Positions 1 through 7,656 of a DNA stretch of 37,825 bases are shown here, in pieces. The position numbers were made by a program, and so were the translations under genes. This DNA is from UASB124 sp041662445. GTDB taxonomy: Bacteria > Babelota > Babeliae > Babelales > RVW-14. Each line of letters opens with the position of its first letter. Positions within the stretch are counted from its first letter, which is position 1. Location of the stretch: assembly GCA_041662445.1 (NCBI GenBank), contig JBAZSL010000015.1:1-37825 (forward strand), in the 5' to 3' direction. Below the pieces are notes generated by a model. It made no database searches, was not told where the DNA came from, and was given only the letters and a program-made list of their open reading frames with translations.

Positions 1-1
1 T

Positions 2-60
2 CATTGCTTTATCCTTAAGTTATGTTGCGGGGAAGCAACTCAACTTAAGTTTCGGCAATG
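2..60. repeat. Long imperfect inverted repeat (hairpin)
   Basis: Two nested pairs of arms form one hairpin. The outer arms CATTGC (2-7) and GCAATG (55-60) are perfect. The inner arms at 14-28 and 35-49 match at 13 of 15 positions around a GGGGAA loop. No U-run follows on the plus strand, so it is not a standard intrinsic terminator. It lies at the window edge, so the upstream gene cannot be seen. It could be a palindromic intergenic repeat or a processing/termination hairpin. Confidence 0.5.
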
Positions 61-219
61 GGTCGTTACTTGCATAGCATTTGTTTCTTACCACGCCCGA
101 AGGACGTGGATTACTCCGTTAGATTCAAATCTTAATGTATGCTCTTCATGTACCCATAAAAAATATTATTTTCCCAAAACAGTGTAATTATGCTTATCCG
201 ACACTAGAGGGATAAACTC

Positions 220-333
220 ATGAAGAAACTTTCGCTTGGCACTCAAACATTCGCAAAAATTATTGAAGATGATTGTGTTTATGTCGATAAAACAAAGCAT
301 ATTTATGAACTCATTCAAGGTAGCATTATTTAG
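220..333 (+). pseudogene. 5' remnant of an AAA-ATPase-like (DUF1703-type) gene
   Basis: An ATG at 220 with a GAGGG ribosome-binding site 8 bases upstream opens a 37-codon frame that ends at TAG 331-333. Its peptide (begins MKKLSLGTQTF, then VYVDKTKHIYELI) is the typical N-terminus of AAA-ATPase-like/PD-(D/E)XK proteins, in which YVDKT precedes the Walker A motif by a few residues. The frame stops just before the P-loop would begin, so only the first 35 or so residues survive. The WD40 gene starts inside it at 305 in another frame. Family recognition is from memory of the conserved start; the decay is direct observation. Confidence 0.65.
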
Positions 334-1303
334 CTTAACCGTAATGTGCAATATGCCGCTTATGGCGACAGCCCAAACTGAAGCCGCAAAAAAAGCGATT
401 GTGAACGGTGGCTTTAAAACACTGTCCACATTAAAATGGCACAAAACCATTGCTTGGTCGATGAGTGTGCTAAAAAATGGCATGCTTGTTTCCGGTTCTG
501 AAGATTCCTTCGCAGCTGCATGGAATGCTGATGGAACATTTGCACGTTGTTTGCATGAGAATTATTCAGACGTAGTTTCTGTTTGTGAGTTAGCAGATGG
601 AAGGGTTGCTTGTGGTTCAAATGATGGCATTGTTAATCTTTGGAACGCAGAGACTGGTGCTTGTACTACGTTGTACAATCTCGCAAATGAACAAGCTCAC
701 GCTAACGGTGTTATACAATTAAGCAGCGGAAGTATCGCTTTCTGCACGCGCAAACGCGCTATCAAAATCTGGGATATCGACAAGGATATATGCCTCAAAG
801 CTTCCAACCAAGACGCACATAATGCTTGGATTTGCTCGCTCATAGAATTAAACAAAACTGGTTATTTAGTAACTGCTTCATGGGACAAGACCATAAAGAT
901 CTGGGACTCTTCAAAAGATGTCCTTATGTGTATTAAAACGCTTAAAGGACATACCGGTTGCATTAATCGAATTAGTGAGTTGAATGATCGAACATTAGTG
1001 TCGGCTGCAGATGACAAAACAGTCAAGATGTGGGACGTTAATTCTGGCGAGTGCGCAGCAACACTGTGCGGACATGGCGATAAAATTTATGCACTGCTTG
1101 TGGCAAATGATAAAATAATTTCCGGCTCCCGCGATAAAACCGTAAAAATTTGGGATCCAAATTCAAAAAAATGTATCATGACGATTCCTTGTACCGACAA
1201 AGTTTACTCCTTAGCGTATTCACCAAATAATCAGTGTCTTTTTGTAGGATTATGGTGCGGAGATATTGAGGCGTTTCAACTGACACTCCCAACAACATCT
1301 TGA
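305..1303 (+). CDS. Exported WD40-repeat protein (seven-bladed propeller)
   Basis: Start chosen at ATG 305, because this gives a typical signal peptide of about 23 residues ending MATAQ; a TTG at 236 would place 23 hydrophilic residues in front. The mature part holds seven WD40-like blades, four with clear signatures (IKIWDI, IKIWDS, VKMWDV, VKIWDP) and GH starts such as GHTGC and GHGDK, enough to close one beta-propeller. WD40 propellers are protein-interaction scaffolds; here it would act outside the cytoplasm, perhaps in the host. The first seven codons overlap the dead AAA-ATPase-like frame (220-333), so the upstream gene's RBS may drive it by coupling. No partner gene is adjacent. Confidence 0.85.
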   Translation: MNSFKVALFSLTVMCNMPLMATAQTEAAKKAIVNGGFKTLSTLKWHKTIAWSMSVLKNGMLVSGSEDSFAAAWNADGTFARCLHENYSDVVSVCELADGRVACGSNDGIVNLWNAETGACTTLYNLANEQAHANGVIQLSSGSIAFCTRKRAIKIWDIDKDICLKASNQDAHNAWICSLIELNKTGYLVTASWDKTIKIWDSSKDVLMCIKTLKGHTGCINRISELNDRTLVSAADDKTVKMWDVNSGECAATLCGHGDKIYALLVANDKIISGSRDKTVKIWDPNSKKCIMTIPCTDKVYSLAYSPNNQCLFVGLWCGDIEAFQLTLPTTS

Positions 1304-1361
1304 ATCCTCATCAACACAATAGCCTCAAGTGCAAAAGTTCTAAGATAGCCCACTAGCGGGA

Positions 1362-1393
1362 GCCATACTACGCCCTACGTGGCTTCGTATGGC
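1362..1393. repeat. Short palindromic intergenic repeat
   Basis: GCCATAC (1362-1368) and GTATGGC (1387-1393) are perfect 7-bp arms around an 18-base GC-rich centre that contains a CTACGTGGCTTCG string. Similar GTAG/GGCGAA-containing palindromes occur at 5365-5425, 6262-6299 and 33501-33553. It lies between the convergent WD40 and helicase genes. It has no U-tract, so a repeat is more likely than a terminator. Confidence 0.4.
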
Positions 1394-1471
1394 AGGCCAG
1401 TCTTCGATTCTGGTAAACCCCTCTGCCATCTTCATAAATAAGTTCTATTAAATAGATTAGTTGAATAGCAA

Positions 1472-2713
1472 TTATTCTTCGATAAAGGTCAATGCCTGGC
1501 CAATTTTGTTAGCACGACCAGTTCTACCAATTCTATGGATATAATCTTCATGCGTTTGAGGCATGTCAAAATTAATGACATGTGATACGTTATCAATATC
1601 GATACCACGCGCCACAACGTCAGTCGCTAAAAGAACTTTGACAAAGTTACCTTTAAATAACTCAAGAGCTTTTTTCCGGTGTGCTTGTGTTTTATCGCCA
1701 TGAATCGTGGCAATTTTAAATCCACGCTCGTTTAAATTTTTTGATAATTTATCAGCAGCGCGCTTTGTCCGCACAAAAACAATAACTTTAGTAAAATCAG
1801 GCTTAATAAGTAAGTCATGTAATGTTTCAATTTTATTATTTGTTCTAACAACATCCTGATTTACATTTTCAGCTGTTTGCCTTGTTTTAACACTGATTGA
1901 AAGAGGATTACGCAAAAAGCGATCTGCTATCGCTTTAATTGCTGGAGAAACGGTTGCTGAGAAGAATAATGAATGACGATTTTGGGGTAATTTATTAATA
2001 ATATACTTCATATCATTAATAAATCCCATATCAAGCATTGTATCTACCTCATCAAGAACGATAGAAGTAAATTGAGAAAAATTTAACGCCCTGCAGTTGA
2101 GTTCTAAATCTTTTAATCTACCTGGTGTACCTATTACAAATTCTGGATTCCTTTTAAGTTGGTCGATTTGAAAGTTAATATTTAATCCACCAATGCATAA
2201 TGCTGAGCCAAAACCCGTTCCTTCTTGAAAAAATTTAAGTTCACCGCGAATTTGAGCAGCCAATTCGCGAGTAGGGGCAATAATTAATACCCGTTTGGTC
2301 TTTTTTGTTAAAAGATTATTGATCAGAGGGATCAAGAATGCTGCCGTTTTGCCTGTTCCTGTATTTGCCGCCCCTACAACATCCTTGCCTTCGAGCAAAA
2401 GAGGAATCACCTGATCTTGGATGGGTGTAGGCGTTGTGTATCCACGCTTACTAATGTTTTTTTTAATTTGTTCTTCAACTAAAAAATCTGAAAATGAATG
2501 CTTGGGAATGTATGCGGGAGAGGGGGCTTGTTCTCCAACCTTTTTTATAAAATCAGAAGGATTAAATGTTTTAATTCTTCTCGCTGATGCGCGAAAATCC
2601 ATAGGACGTGAACCTGAACGTGCACGGAAATTGGATGAGCCTGTTCTTGTTGCAGGTGATCTAGAAAAATTTCTTTTATCGGATGAGTGTTTTTGGTCAC
2701 TATAATTTGACAT
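1472..2713 (-). CDS. DEAD-box-family ATP-dependent RNA helicase (RhlE/CsdA-like)
   Basis: 413 residues. Residues 1-70 form a basic, Ser/Arg-rich N-terminal extension. The two RecA-like domains follow: Q motif (TPTPIQ, 95-100), Walker A with GTGKT (119-123), PTREL (147-151), GG (175-176), TPGR (196-199), DEVD (221-224), SAT (252-254), ARGID (368-372) and HRIGRTGR (393-400). Motif II is DEVD instead of DEAD; such substitutions occur in bacterial homologues and keep the catalytic DE. Expected role is ATP-driven unwinding of short RNA duplexes in ribosome assembly or RNA decay in the cytoplasm. It ends just after motif VI without the usual basic C-terminal tail; the basic tract sits at the N-terminus instead. 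A separate gene with its own upstream region. Confidence 0.93.
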   Translation of the reverse strand: MSNYSDQKHSSDKRNFSRSPATRTGSSNFRARSGSRPMDFRASARRIKTFNPSDFIKKVGEQAPSPAYIPKHSFSDFLVEEQIKKNISKRGYTTPTPIQDQVIPLLLEGKDVVGAANTGTGKTAAFLIPLINNLLTKKTKRVLIIAPTRELAAQIRGELKFFQEGTGFGSALCIGGLNINFQIDQLKRNPEFVIGTPGRLKDLELNCRALNFSQFTSIVLDEVDTMLDMGFINDMKYIINKLPQNRHSLFFSATVSPAIKAIADRFLRNPLSISVKTRQTAENVNQDVVRTNNKIETLHDLLIKPDFTKVIVFVRTKRAADKLSKNLNERGFKIATIHGDKTQAHRKKALELFKGNFVKVLLATDVVARGIDIDNVSHVINFDMPQTHEDYIHRIGRTGRANKIGQALTFIEE

Positions 2714-3046
2714 ATTACCTAACGATCAGTAAGCAAGGGGTAGCGTTGTAGACTGTTTCATTCTTATATCTGTATATTGATTTTAACGATTTAATCTATG
2801 TTTGACAAATGGGTAGACGCCATTATTTTGATCCATTGGCCTTATTGCCGCCAAACAACCCAGATTATTTGTCTTGTAGGATGGTTTGAGACAAATAAGA
2901 CCCTTAAAGAGTTGCCTTACTCATGCCGTGAACTCCGTTATTTACAAACAAAGCCACCGCTTGCTGCATGCGCTTCCAGCCGAAAGCTCTAAAAGCGTCT
3001 ACTAAGGGGAGCCGCTCTGGCTTAAAGAAATTACTTATAAATCAAC
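2714..3046. other. Intergenic stretch without a supported gene
   Basis: 333 bases between the start of the helicase and the end of the VOC gene. A 64-codon frame at 2798-2992 has no ribosome-binding site and a composition unlike the neighbours, so I do not call it. A short GC-rich segment near 2995-3022 resembles part of the palindromic repeat at 1340-1375. No tRNA, terminator or clear promoter was found. Confidence 0.5.
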
Positions 3047-3433
3047 TTATTGCAATGGGCTGCATAACTCAATCAAGATACCATTTATGTCGCGAACGTA
3101 GGCAACTATCTGTCCCCATGGTTTTTGCATAGGTTCTTTAATTGATTGGGCACCGGCATGTACGGCCTTGTTGTATGCTGCGGTTACATTATCTATTACA
3201 AAAGCAATTTCAATTCCAGGAGGGGTGTTTTTTAGCAGATTAGGGGTAAAGGAAATACCATTCTGCTTTGATAAATCTTCTGCCACAAACGCAAGAGTTG
3301 TTGTACCAGTTTCCATTTCACCATATGCCATACTTTCATGAAGAAACTTTATGGCAAGACCAAAAGCATTTTCATAGAAAGCTATTGTTTTTTGTACATC
3401 ACTTACATATATAATGGTGTATCCCAATTTCAT
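3047..3433 (-). CDS. VOC (glyoxalase/bleomycin-resistance) superfamily protein
   Basis: 128 residues, a single VOC domain made of two beta-alpha-beta-beta-beta modules. The N-terminal module opens MKLGYTIIYVSDVQKTIAFY, typical of the superfamily; the second contains AAYNKAVHAGA and ends with DINGILIELCSP, where the Glu is the usual last metal-ligand position. The start at 3433 is set by AGAGGG seven bases upstream; a start at 3454 would lack one. VOC proteins include metal-dependent lyases, dioxygenases and drug-binding proteins, and the substrate cannot be told here. Stand-alone gene. Confidence 0.85.
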   Translation of the reverse strand: MKLGYTIIYVSDVQKTIAFYENAFGLAIKFLHESMAYGEMETGTTTLAFVAEDLSKQNGISFTPNLLKNTPPGIEIAFVIDNVTAAYNKAVHAGAQSIKEPMQKPWGQIVAYVRDINGILIELCSPLQ

Positions 3434-3571
3434 ATAAAAGCCCTCTAAGCTCAAAGCGCTAACAATTTACGACGATTTACATGGTATCAAGTATTGTTTA
3501 AAAGTTAAAAAGCAACTCGAAACATCCTTAGAAACACCACGACAGATCGCCTAATTTACAGAAAGCCACCA

Positions 3572-3748
3572 ATGCATATCAAAAATATTTTTTCGACAAA
3601 AGACTTAATCGTTATTCTGATCGGTGCAATTATCGGCTACATACCGGCTTCTTATTTTTCCGTTGATAAATCTTGTATCATGCTGCTGCTCATGGCTTCA
3701 ACTGCAGTTATTCTGAGAATTTTAGAGTGGCTACTCGGAGACAAGTAA
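3572..3748 (+). CDS. Small two-helix membrane protein, unknown function
   Basis: A 58-codon frame from ATG 3572 to TAA 3746-3748. The peptide has two hydrophobic segments (about residues 11-30, LIVILIGAIIGYIPASYF, and 36-52, IMLLLMASTAVILRILEW) separated by SVDKSC. It ends six bases before the stop of the convergent gene at 3755. The ribosome-binding site is weak. I do not recognise a family. Evidence is the coherent two-helix pattern and tight convergent packing. Confidence 0.5.
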   Translation: MHIKNIFSTKDLIVILIGAIIGYIPASYFSVDKSCIMLLLMASTAVILRILEWLLGDK

Positions 3749-3754
3749 TTAGAA

Positions 3755-4111
3755 TTATCGCTTCTTACGACACAGCTTCTTAACAATGAACATGATAATT
3801 TTCTTGATGATCCAAAATAGAAATACCAACAATTCCTTGGCTATCCAAAATGGAACTACGAGACTATCCCTATTGAGTTCTGCCAGCTCACGAATCTCCC
3901 GCTTCTCCCATTTCGACATCTTCTTATATCGACGACGGGAATAGCAGATGAGGAGGATTGAGATTACGATAATTACTATTATCATAATCACGCCTTGCTT
4001 CGGCGTCATATCTCCTGCATTTGGGAAAAGCCACTCTACAAATCTAAGCCCATATTCGTAGAATTGGCCATGGCTACGGAATACAATAGGCTTTAAAAAT
4101 TTCATTATCAT
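3755..4111 (-). CDS. Small membrane protein, unknown function
   Basis: 118 residues with two strong hydrophobic segments: about 42-57 (VIMIIVIIVISILLIC) and 87-108 (rich in F, W, I). Between them is a charged stretch (RRRYKKMSKWEKREIRELAE) and the C-terminus is basic (KKLCRKKR). This predicts a two-pass inner-membrane protein with cytoplasmic basic loops. No recognised domain. The start could also be the third codon (4105). It converges with the small membrane gene ending at 3748. Confidence 0.55.
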   Translation of the reverse strand: MIMKFLKPIVFRSHGQFYEYGLRFVEWLFPNAGDMTPKQGVIMIIVIIVISILLICYSRRRYKKMSKWEKREIRELAELNRDSLVVPFWIAKELLVFLFWIIKKIIMFIVKKLCRKKR

Positions 4112-4120
4112 GTTGCACAG

Positions 4121-4239
4121 AGATTAATGATGTTTTTTCAAACTTGTGTCAATTATTGAATTATCTCGGGTTTGTTGAAGTTGTACGTATTGAGAATAGC
4201 AAAATTGAGTACACCGCTTTGAATTGTCGGCAAGCTTAA
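4121..4239 (+). pseudogene. Possible 3' fragment of a lost gene (winged-helix-like)
   Basis: A plus-strand frame without a start codon reads INDVFSNLCQLL, then a hydrophobic/charged alternation and KIEYTALNC before TAA at 4237-4239. The pattern of one helix followed by a strand-turn-strand resembles the end of a winged-helix domain, but I cannot name a family. The same KIEY(T/A)ALNC string recurs at 6222-6252. It overlaps the last codon of the M50-like gene. Read as gene debris. Confidence 0.3.
4194..4231. repeat. Direct repeat, copy 1 of 2
   Basis: The last 31 bases (4201-4231) match 6222-6252 with two mismatches; the similarity extends a few bases upstream. The two copies lie about 2.0 kb apart and flank the M50-like and Sel1 genes. 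They could be ends of an inserted segment or leftovers of one duplicated gene family. Confidence 0.6.
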
Positions 4240-5228
4240 GCCAATTTTGGAACAAGTCGAGTACGCAGAGAAAGCAAAGAAATCAGCGCAACTAAAAGAG
4301 GCATTTGTGAATCTGAAGATGAAAACTTTTTACGCGCATCACAGTAGTTTTTTACCAGCAACGCCCAGCAACCCCATGCTCCCAATGCTGATAAGCAATG
4401 CACCATTTCTAGCGTTGATCCTGTAACGCCGAGATTCTTCTTCCATATCCTTACGCCATCACCAGCGCGATAGGGGGTACACCCATAAAAGATGTTATAA
4501 ATAAGATATAAACCTATGACGAGCACCGCATTAAGCAAAAATCGTTTTTGTGTATCTGACAAAGCCTTCGTATTCACAATATAAGAGAATGGGCTAGCCG
4601 CATTAATAAAACTTTTCAAGGCTACCTCAGATAAGCCTTTACCATCAGCATAGGCACAATAGGCGGTGATTACCACAAGCAGCATATACAAAAACGCTGC
4701 ACCAGAAAGCCCTCCAGCAACAATTATGATCCCTGTGTAGAAATTTCGATATTTTTCAAATGCCTCGCTTCCTTTCTTTGCCAATGGGGAAAGAGATGTT
4801 TGTCCTTTTGTCCATGGCAAATCTCTATAAAAACGAATATTTCCCCACGAAAAAAGAAGTGGCGTTTCTTGTGGCGTATAGGTTCCTATGTCAACTGTAA
4901 TCGGTTCATTGGGACGCACCTCAAGTAAAGATTGTGCTGCAATTAAATGCCCCACCTCATGGGCTATAACAGCAAGTGAAAAAATGAAAAATTCCAGAAT
5001 TCCTATCTGTGCAACATCAACAAAAAGTTCTTTGCATTTTTGTAAAAGCTTCTTGTTTGATGCTTTAGTCATTTGTTCTTCATACCTGTCAAGGGCTTCA
5101 ATTTGTTTGATAACTAAAGCATCGTTATCGTCTTGCTTTATTGATGGCACACAATTGGATGCATAACTTGTGGTTATACAAAAAATTAAAATAATGGTCA
5201 TAGCTTTGATGGAAACATGGCAATGCAT
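4236..5228 (-). CDS. Exported/membrane M50-like (site-2-protease-type) metalloprotease
   Basis: 330 residues. The start at 5228 is fixed by GGAG a few bases upstream and yields a signal peptide (MHCHVSIKAMTIILIFCITTSYAS). A hydrophobic segment at 75-92 runs into HEVGH (90-94), the zinc-binding HExxH of M50 proteases placed within a membrane helix as in that family. Further helices lie near 167-190, 228-248 and 272-292. Near 245-258 the run NIFYGCTPYRAGDG resembles the second M50 motif (N-x2-P-x4-DG), which supplies the third zinc ligand. Predicted role: intramembrane cleavage of a membrane-bound substrate. No PDZ domain. The family call is by motif and topology only. Confidence 0.65.
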   Translation of the reverse strand: MHCHVSIKAMTIILIFCITTSYASNCVPSIKQDDNDALVIKQIEALDRYEEQMTKASNKKLLQKCKELFVDVAQIGILEFFIFSLAVIAHEVGHLIAAQSLLEVRPNEPITVDIGTYTPQETPLLFSWGNIRFYRDLPWTKGQTSLSPLAKKGSEAFEKYRNFYTGIIIVAGGLSGAAFLYMLLVVITAYCAYADGKGLSEVALKSFINAASPFSYIVNTKALSDTQKRFLLNAVLVIGLYLIYNIFYGCTPYRAGDGVRIWKKNLGVTGSTLEMVHCLSALGAWGCWALLVKNYCDARKKFSSSDSQMPLLVALISLLSLRTRLVPKLA

Positions 5229-5614
5229 AATTCTCCGTTCTCTATAATGGCATTTTGTTTGATTGAGCATGGTAGTATAACTTTCAATGTAAGCAAGCTC
5301 AAAATTCAACAAACTTCTTCTAGCCACAAGTGCCAATGCACAGAATACGTAGAGCCTGTACCCCGCCTACTTGCCAGTAGGCTTGTCCGTCGTAGCCATG
5401 CAGACGTAGACGGGCGAAAGCGTTGATTGCGGCTTCCATTATATATCTATATGATGAAGGTCCTATCTGTGCTTCTGTTTCATTAATGTTGCGGTGTTGG
5501 CGGGTCGGCGGACAGGCGAAAAGGAACTAATGTAAGACAAAGTCGATTGTCCCACGCTGTCATTTCTAATAAAGTAACACTTGTTAATTCTCAGTATTTT
5601 CGAAGGAAAAAATA
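5229..5614. other. Gene-free stretch carrying palindromic repeats
   Basis: 386 bases between the divergent M50-like and Sel1 genes. The centre is GC-rich and palindromic: GCCTACTTGCCAGTAGGC (5368-5385) is a perfect hairpin, followed by GCTTGTCCGTCGTAG (5381-5395), which recurs with one mismatch at 6267-6281, then GACGTAGACGGG. A second GC-rich run lies at 5495-5520. Both flanking promoters should lie here but no clear -35/-10 pair could be assigned. Confidence 0.5.
5365..5425. repeat. GC-rich palindromic intergenic repeat cluster
   Basis: It contains the perfect hairpin 5368-5385 and the shared core GTCCGTCGTAG followed by an imperfect inverted partner (GACGTAGACGGG). Its core matches the element at 6262-6299 and the composition resembles those at 1362-1393 and 33501-33553, suggesting one dispersed family of intergenic palindromes. 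Confidence 0.5.
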
Positions 5615-6121
5615 ATGTCCTGCAACTATAAAATTTTGTTGTCCCTAAGCTTATCTTTATCATTCTTCAATCCATATTGTTTCTGTAATGAGGAGGCTGA
5701 TCAGAACGACAACGCAACAATTGAACAGCTTGAAGATGCGGCAAACCATGGGGATGCCAAGGCACAACATTCTCTGGGGGTTCGTTATGAAAATGGATAT
5801 GGTATGAAGCAGAATCTCAAAAAAGCATTTGAATACTATCAAAAGGCTGCTGCGCAAGGACTTGCCAAAGCACAATATAGCCTGAGTGTTTGCTATGAAA
5901 AAGGATGCGGCGTAGAGAAGAACCTCGAAAAAGCATACGAATGGTGTCAAAAAGCAGCCAATCAGGGGCTTGCCGATGCACAATATGGCTTGAGCGTTTG
6001 CTATGAAAAAGGATGCGGCGTAGAGAAGAATCTTGAAAAAGCATACGATTGGGTTAAAAAAGCTGCTGAGCAAGGATATTCTAAAGCGAAAGAAAAAGCT
6101 AAGCAGCTGATGAAGAAATAA
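5615..6121 (+). CDS. Exported Sel1-like repeat protein
   Basis: 168 residues with a signal peptide of about 24 residues ending NPYCFC. Three near-identical 36-residue Sel1 repeats follow (about 46-81, 82-117, 118-153), each with A-QYSLSVCYEKGCGV and KAY/KAF signatures. Sel1 repeats fold as alpha-solenoids that bind partner proteins; in intracellular bacteria such proteins often act at the host interface. GAAGGA seven bases upstream sets the ATG at 5615. The two last repeats are almost identical at DNA level (for example GGATGCGGCGTAGAGAAGAA at 5912 and 6010), indicating recent repeat duplication. It ends with a strong intrinsic terminator. Confidence 0.9.
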   Translation: MSCNYKILLSLSLSLSFFNPYCFCNEEADQNDNATIEQLEDAANHGDAKAQHSLGVRYENGYGMKQNLKKAFEYYQKAAAQGLAKAQYSLSVCYEKGCGVEKNLEKAYEWCQKAANQGLADAQYGLSVCYEKGCGVEKNLEKAYDWVKKAAEQGYSKAKEKAKQLMKK

Positions 6122-6145
6122 ACAACTTTATTTACGTTATCAGAA

Positions 6146-6176
6146 AGTCTCCGATTCACGTCGGGGGCTTTTTTTA
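6146..6176 (+). terminator. Intrinsic terminator of the Sel1 gene
   Basis: A 9-bp stem with two G-U pairs (6146-6154 with 6161-6169) and loop TTCACG is followed by seven T. It lies 25 bases after the Sel1 stop codon. Confidence 0.85.
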
Positions 6177-6213
6177 TACATACATCACCTAACGTGAACG
6201 CCTCTCGCCAGAT

Positions 6214-6252
6214 GAATACCAAAAATTGAGTACGCCGCTTTGAATTGTCCGC
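6214..6252. repeat. Direct repeat, copy 2 of 2
   Basis: Matches 4194-4231 (29 of 31 bases identical over the core 6222-6252). It lies downstream of the Sel1 terminator and may be a fragment of the same lost gene as the copy at 4121-4239, since both encode KIEY(T/A)ALNC. Confidence 0.6.
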
Positions 6253-6261
6253 GAACTCTAT

Positions 6262-6299
6262 GCCAAGCCTGTCCGTCGTAGTTCGCCGTCATGCTTGGC
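6262..6299. repeat. Palindromic intergenic repeat
   Basis: GCCAAGC (6262-6268) and GCTTGGC (6293-6299) are perfect arms around CTGTCCGTCGTAG and a GTTCGCCGTCAT tail. The core GTCCGTCGTAG is shared with 5385-5395. It lies in the 312-base gap between the Sel1 and MazG-like genes; the rest of that gap holds nothing I can name. Confidence 0.5.
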
Positions 6300-6433
6300 G
6301 ATAGCAAAACTTATTAATTATCCCTACACCTGCTGGCTGTTTTCAAATAAAATCGTACAATTGTGTGTTGGTTAGAAAAAAGTTGTTACACATCGTGTTC
6401 TTCATCACACCCAAAACCAAAGAAGAGATCCTG

Positions 6434-6820
6434 ATGGGAAACAATACTCATATAACAAACCCTGCGGTGAAAAACCACCAAGCGCCTGTATCGGCTTCGA
6501 ATCTTTCACCTTCCATTTCTTTAGATGAATTGCAGGCATATATTCATGCGGTAATAAAACAAAGAGGATTTGGCAACGAAAGCGCCCAAGATCTCATGTT
6601 ATTAATGGTGGAAGAAGTTGGAGAACTTGCAAAAGCTCTGCGTAAACTTGTTGGACTCAAAATTGATCAACAGAAAGCAGCAAGCTATACCTCGGTAGAA
6701 GAAGAAGTTGCTGATGTTTTTATCTATCTTCTCGATCTCTGTAATGTTCTTAACATTGATTTATTTACCGCGCTGAAAAACAAAGAGTTGAAAAATGAGC
6801 AGCGTTTTTGGAGTAAGTAG
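6434..6820 (+). CDS. MazG-like nucleotide pyrophosphohydrolase
   Basis: 128 residues. Residues 1-28 are a disordered-looking leader rich in N, P and S; the rest is one MazG-type all-alpha NTP-PPase domain. The metal-binding signature is complete: EEVGE at 60-64 and ExxD at 91-94 (EEEVADVFIYLLDL). Such enzymes hydrolyse non-canonical or excess (d)NTPs to monophosphate and pyrophosphate. The start at ATG 6434 is preferred over a GTG at 6365 because GAAGAG lies eight bases upstream. Next to it, 11 bases downstream, is the polysaccharide deacetylase gene, probably co-transcribed without a functional link. Confidence 0.85.
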   Translation: MGNNTHITNPAVKNHQAPVSASNLSPSISLDELQAYIHAVIKQRGFGNESAQDLMLLMVEEVGELAKALRKLVGLKIDQQKAASYTSVEEEVADVFIYLLDLCNVLNIDLFTALKNKELKNEQRFWSK

Positions 6821-6831
6821 CAGTTTCTTAT

Positions 6832-7572
6832 ATGGTAATTTCTAAAAAATTATGCGGGGTGAGATGTATGCTTGGCGCACTATTTGCCTTATTGTTAGCT
6901 GGAACTGGATTTTTTCTTGCCATTATTCCCAATACACCTCAATTTTTTGGCACCGCAGTGCGCTGTGTTGATACTGATGAAAAAGTTGTCGCTTTAACGT
7001 ATGACGATGGACCTCGACCACCAACAACGCAAGGGGTTCTCGACGTTTTGCTCAAACACCAGGTATATGCAACTTTCTTTCTCATTGGTGAGCGCGCTGA
7101 AAAAAATATTGATCTGGTTAAAAAAATCTATACTGCAGGTCATGAACTCGGGAATCATACGTATTCGCATCCAGTTTTGGTTTGGAGATCACCATCTTTC
7201 GTGCGCGAGCAGATAGAAAAAACAGACAAAATAATACATGATTGCGACTATGAGAAAGAAATTTTTTTCAGAAGCCCAAAAGGCATGAAATTTATTTTCG
7301 ATTCCTGGGAGCTCTCTAAAATGAAACGCATCAACATTCTTTTTGATGCCGTTGGCTGGGATTGGGATTGCCCCGGCGTAAATAAAATAGTTGAGAATGT
7401 AATGGACGGCGTTAAGCCAGGATCAATTATTTTGCTTCATGATGGTTGCGGAAATGAAAAGGATGTTGTTGCTGCAAGTGGCATCATTATCACCAAGCTC
7501 AAAGCACAAGGCTACCGCTTTTTAACTATCTCTGAGTTATTGAAGAAAGATAAACAGAATAGGTTTGTATAG
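6832..7572 (+). CDS. Membrane-anchored polysaccharide deacetylase (CE4/NodB domain)
   Basis: 246 residues. An N-terminal hydrophobic segment (14-33) is a signal anchor; the NodB domain fills 50-240. The five CE4 motifs are visible: TYDDG (56-60, base and metal Asp), HTYSH (109-113, metal His pair), RSPKG (147-151), GWDWD (175-179) and LLHDG (201-205). It should remove N-acetyl groups from peptidoglycan or another amino sugar polymer in the periplasm. MotB D-x-D metal variations are not seen. An alternative ATG at 6868 has GGGGTGAG in front and would still keep the hydrophobic segment. Possibly protective against host lysozyme, which is inference. Confidence 0.88.
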   Translation: MVISKKLCGVRCMLGALFALLLAGTGFFLAIIPNTPQFFGTAVRCVDTDEKVVALTYDDGPRPPTTQGVLDVLLKHQVYATFFLIGERAEKNIDLVKKIYTAGHELGNHTYSHPVLVWRSPSFVREQIEKTDKIIHDCDYEKEIFFRSPKGMKFIFDSWELSKMKRINILFDAVGWDWDCPGVNKIVENVMDGVKPGSIILLHDGCGNEKDVVAASGIIITKLKAQGYRFLTISELLKKDKQNRFV

Positions 7573-7656
7573 AAAATCATCTTATCAATCACACAAGAAT
7601 GATATAAGATTCAAAAAGTTTTCATAATAAAGTTACAACGATAGAGGAGTTGCATA

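Noticed and set aside
121..137. tRNA T-arm-like string (TTAGATTCAAATCTTAA)
   Set aside because: The stem lacks the conserved G53-C61 pair and no acceptor or anticodon arm can be formed around it.
2798..2992. 64-codon plus-strand frame in the gap after the helicase
   Set aside because: No ribosome-binding site, no domain, no hydrophobic or repeat pattern; chance frame in a non-coding gap.
5660..6073. 137-codon minus-strand frame opposite the Sel1 gene
   Set aside because: It arises from the repeat periodicity of the Sel1 DNA; composition (Phe/Cys-rich) and lack of RBS mark it as a shadow.
5770..6073. CRISPR-like repetition
   Set aside because: The repeats are 108 bases long, in-frame and code for Sel1 units; no spacers. 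No other CRISPR-like array in the window.
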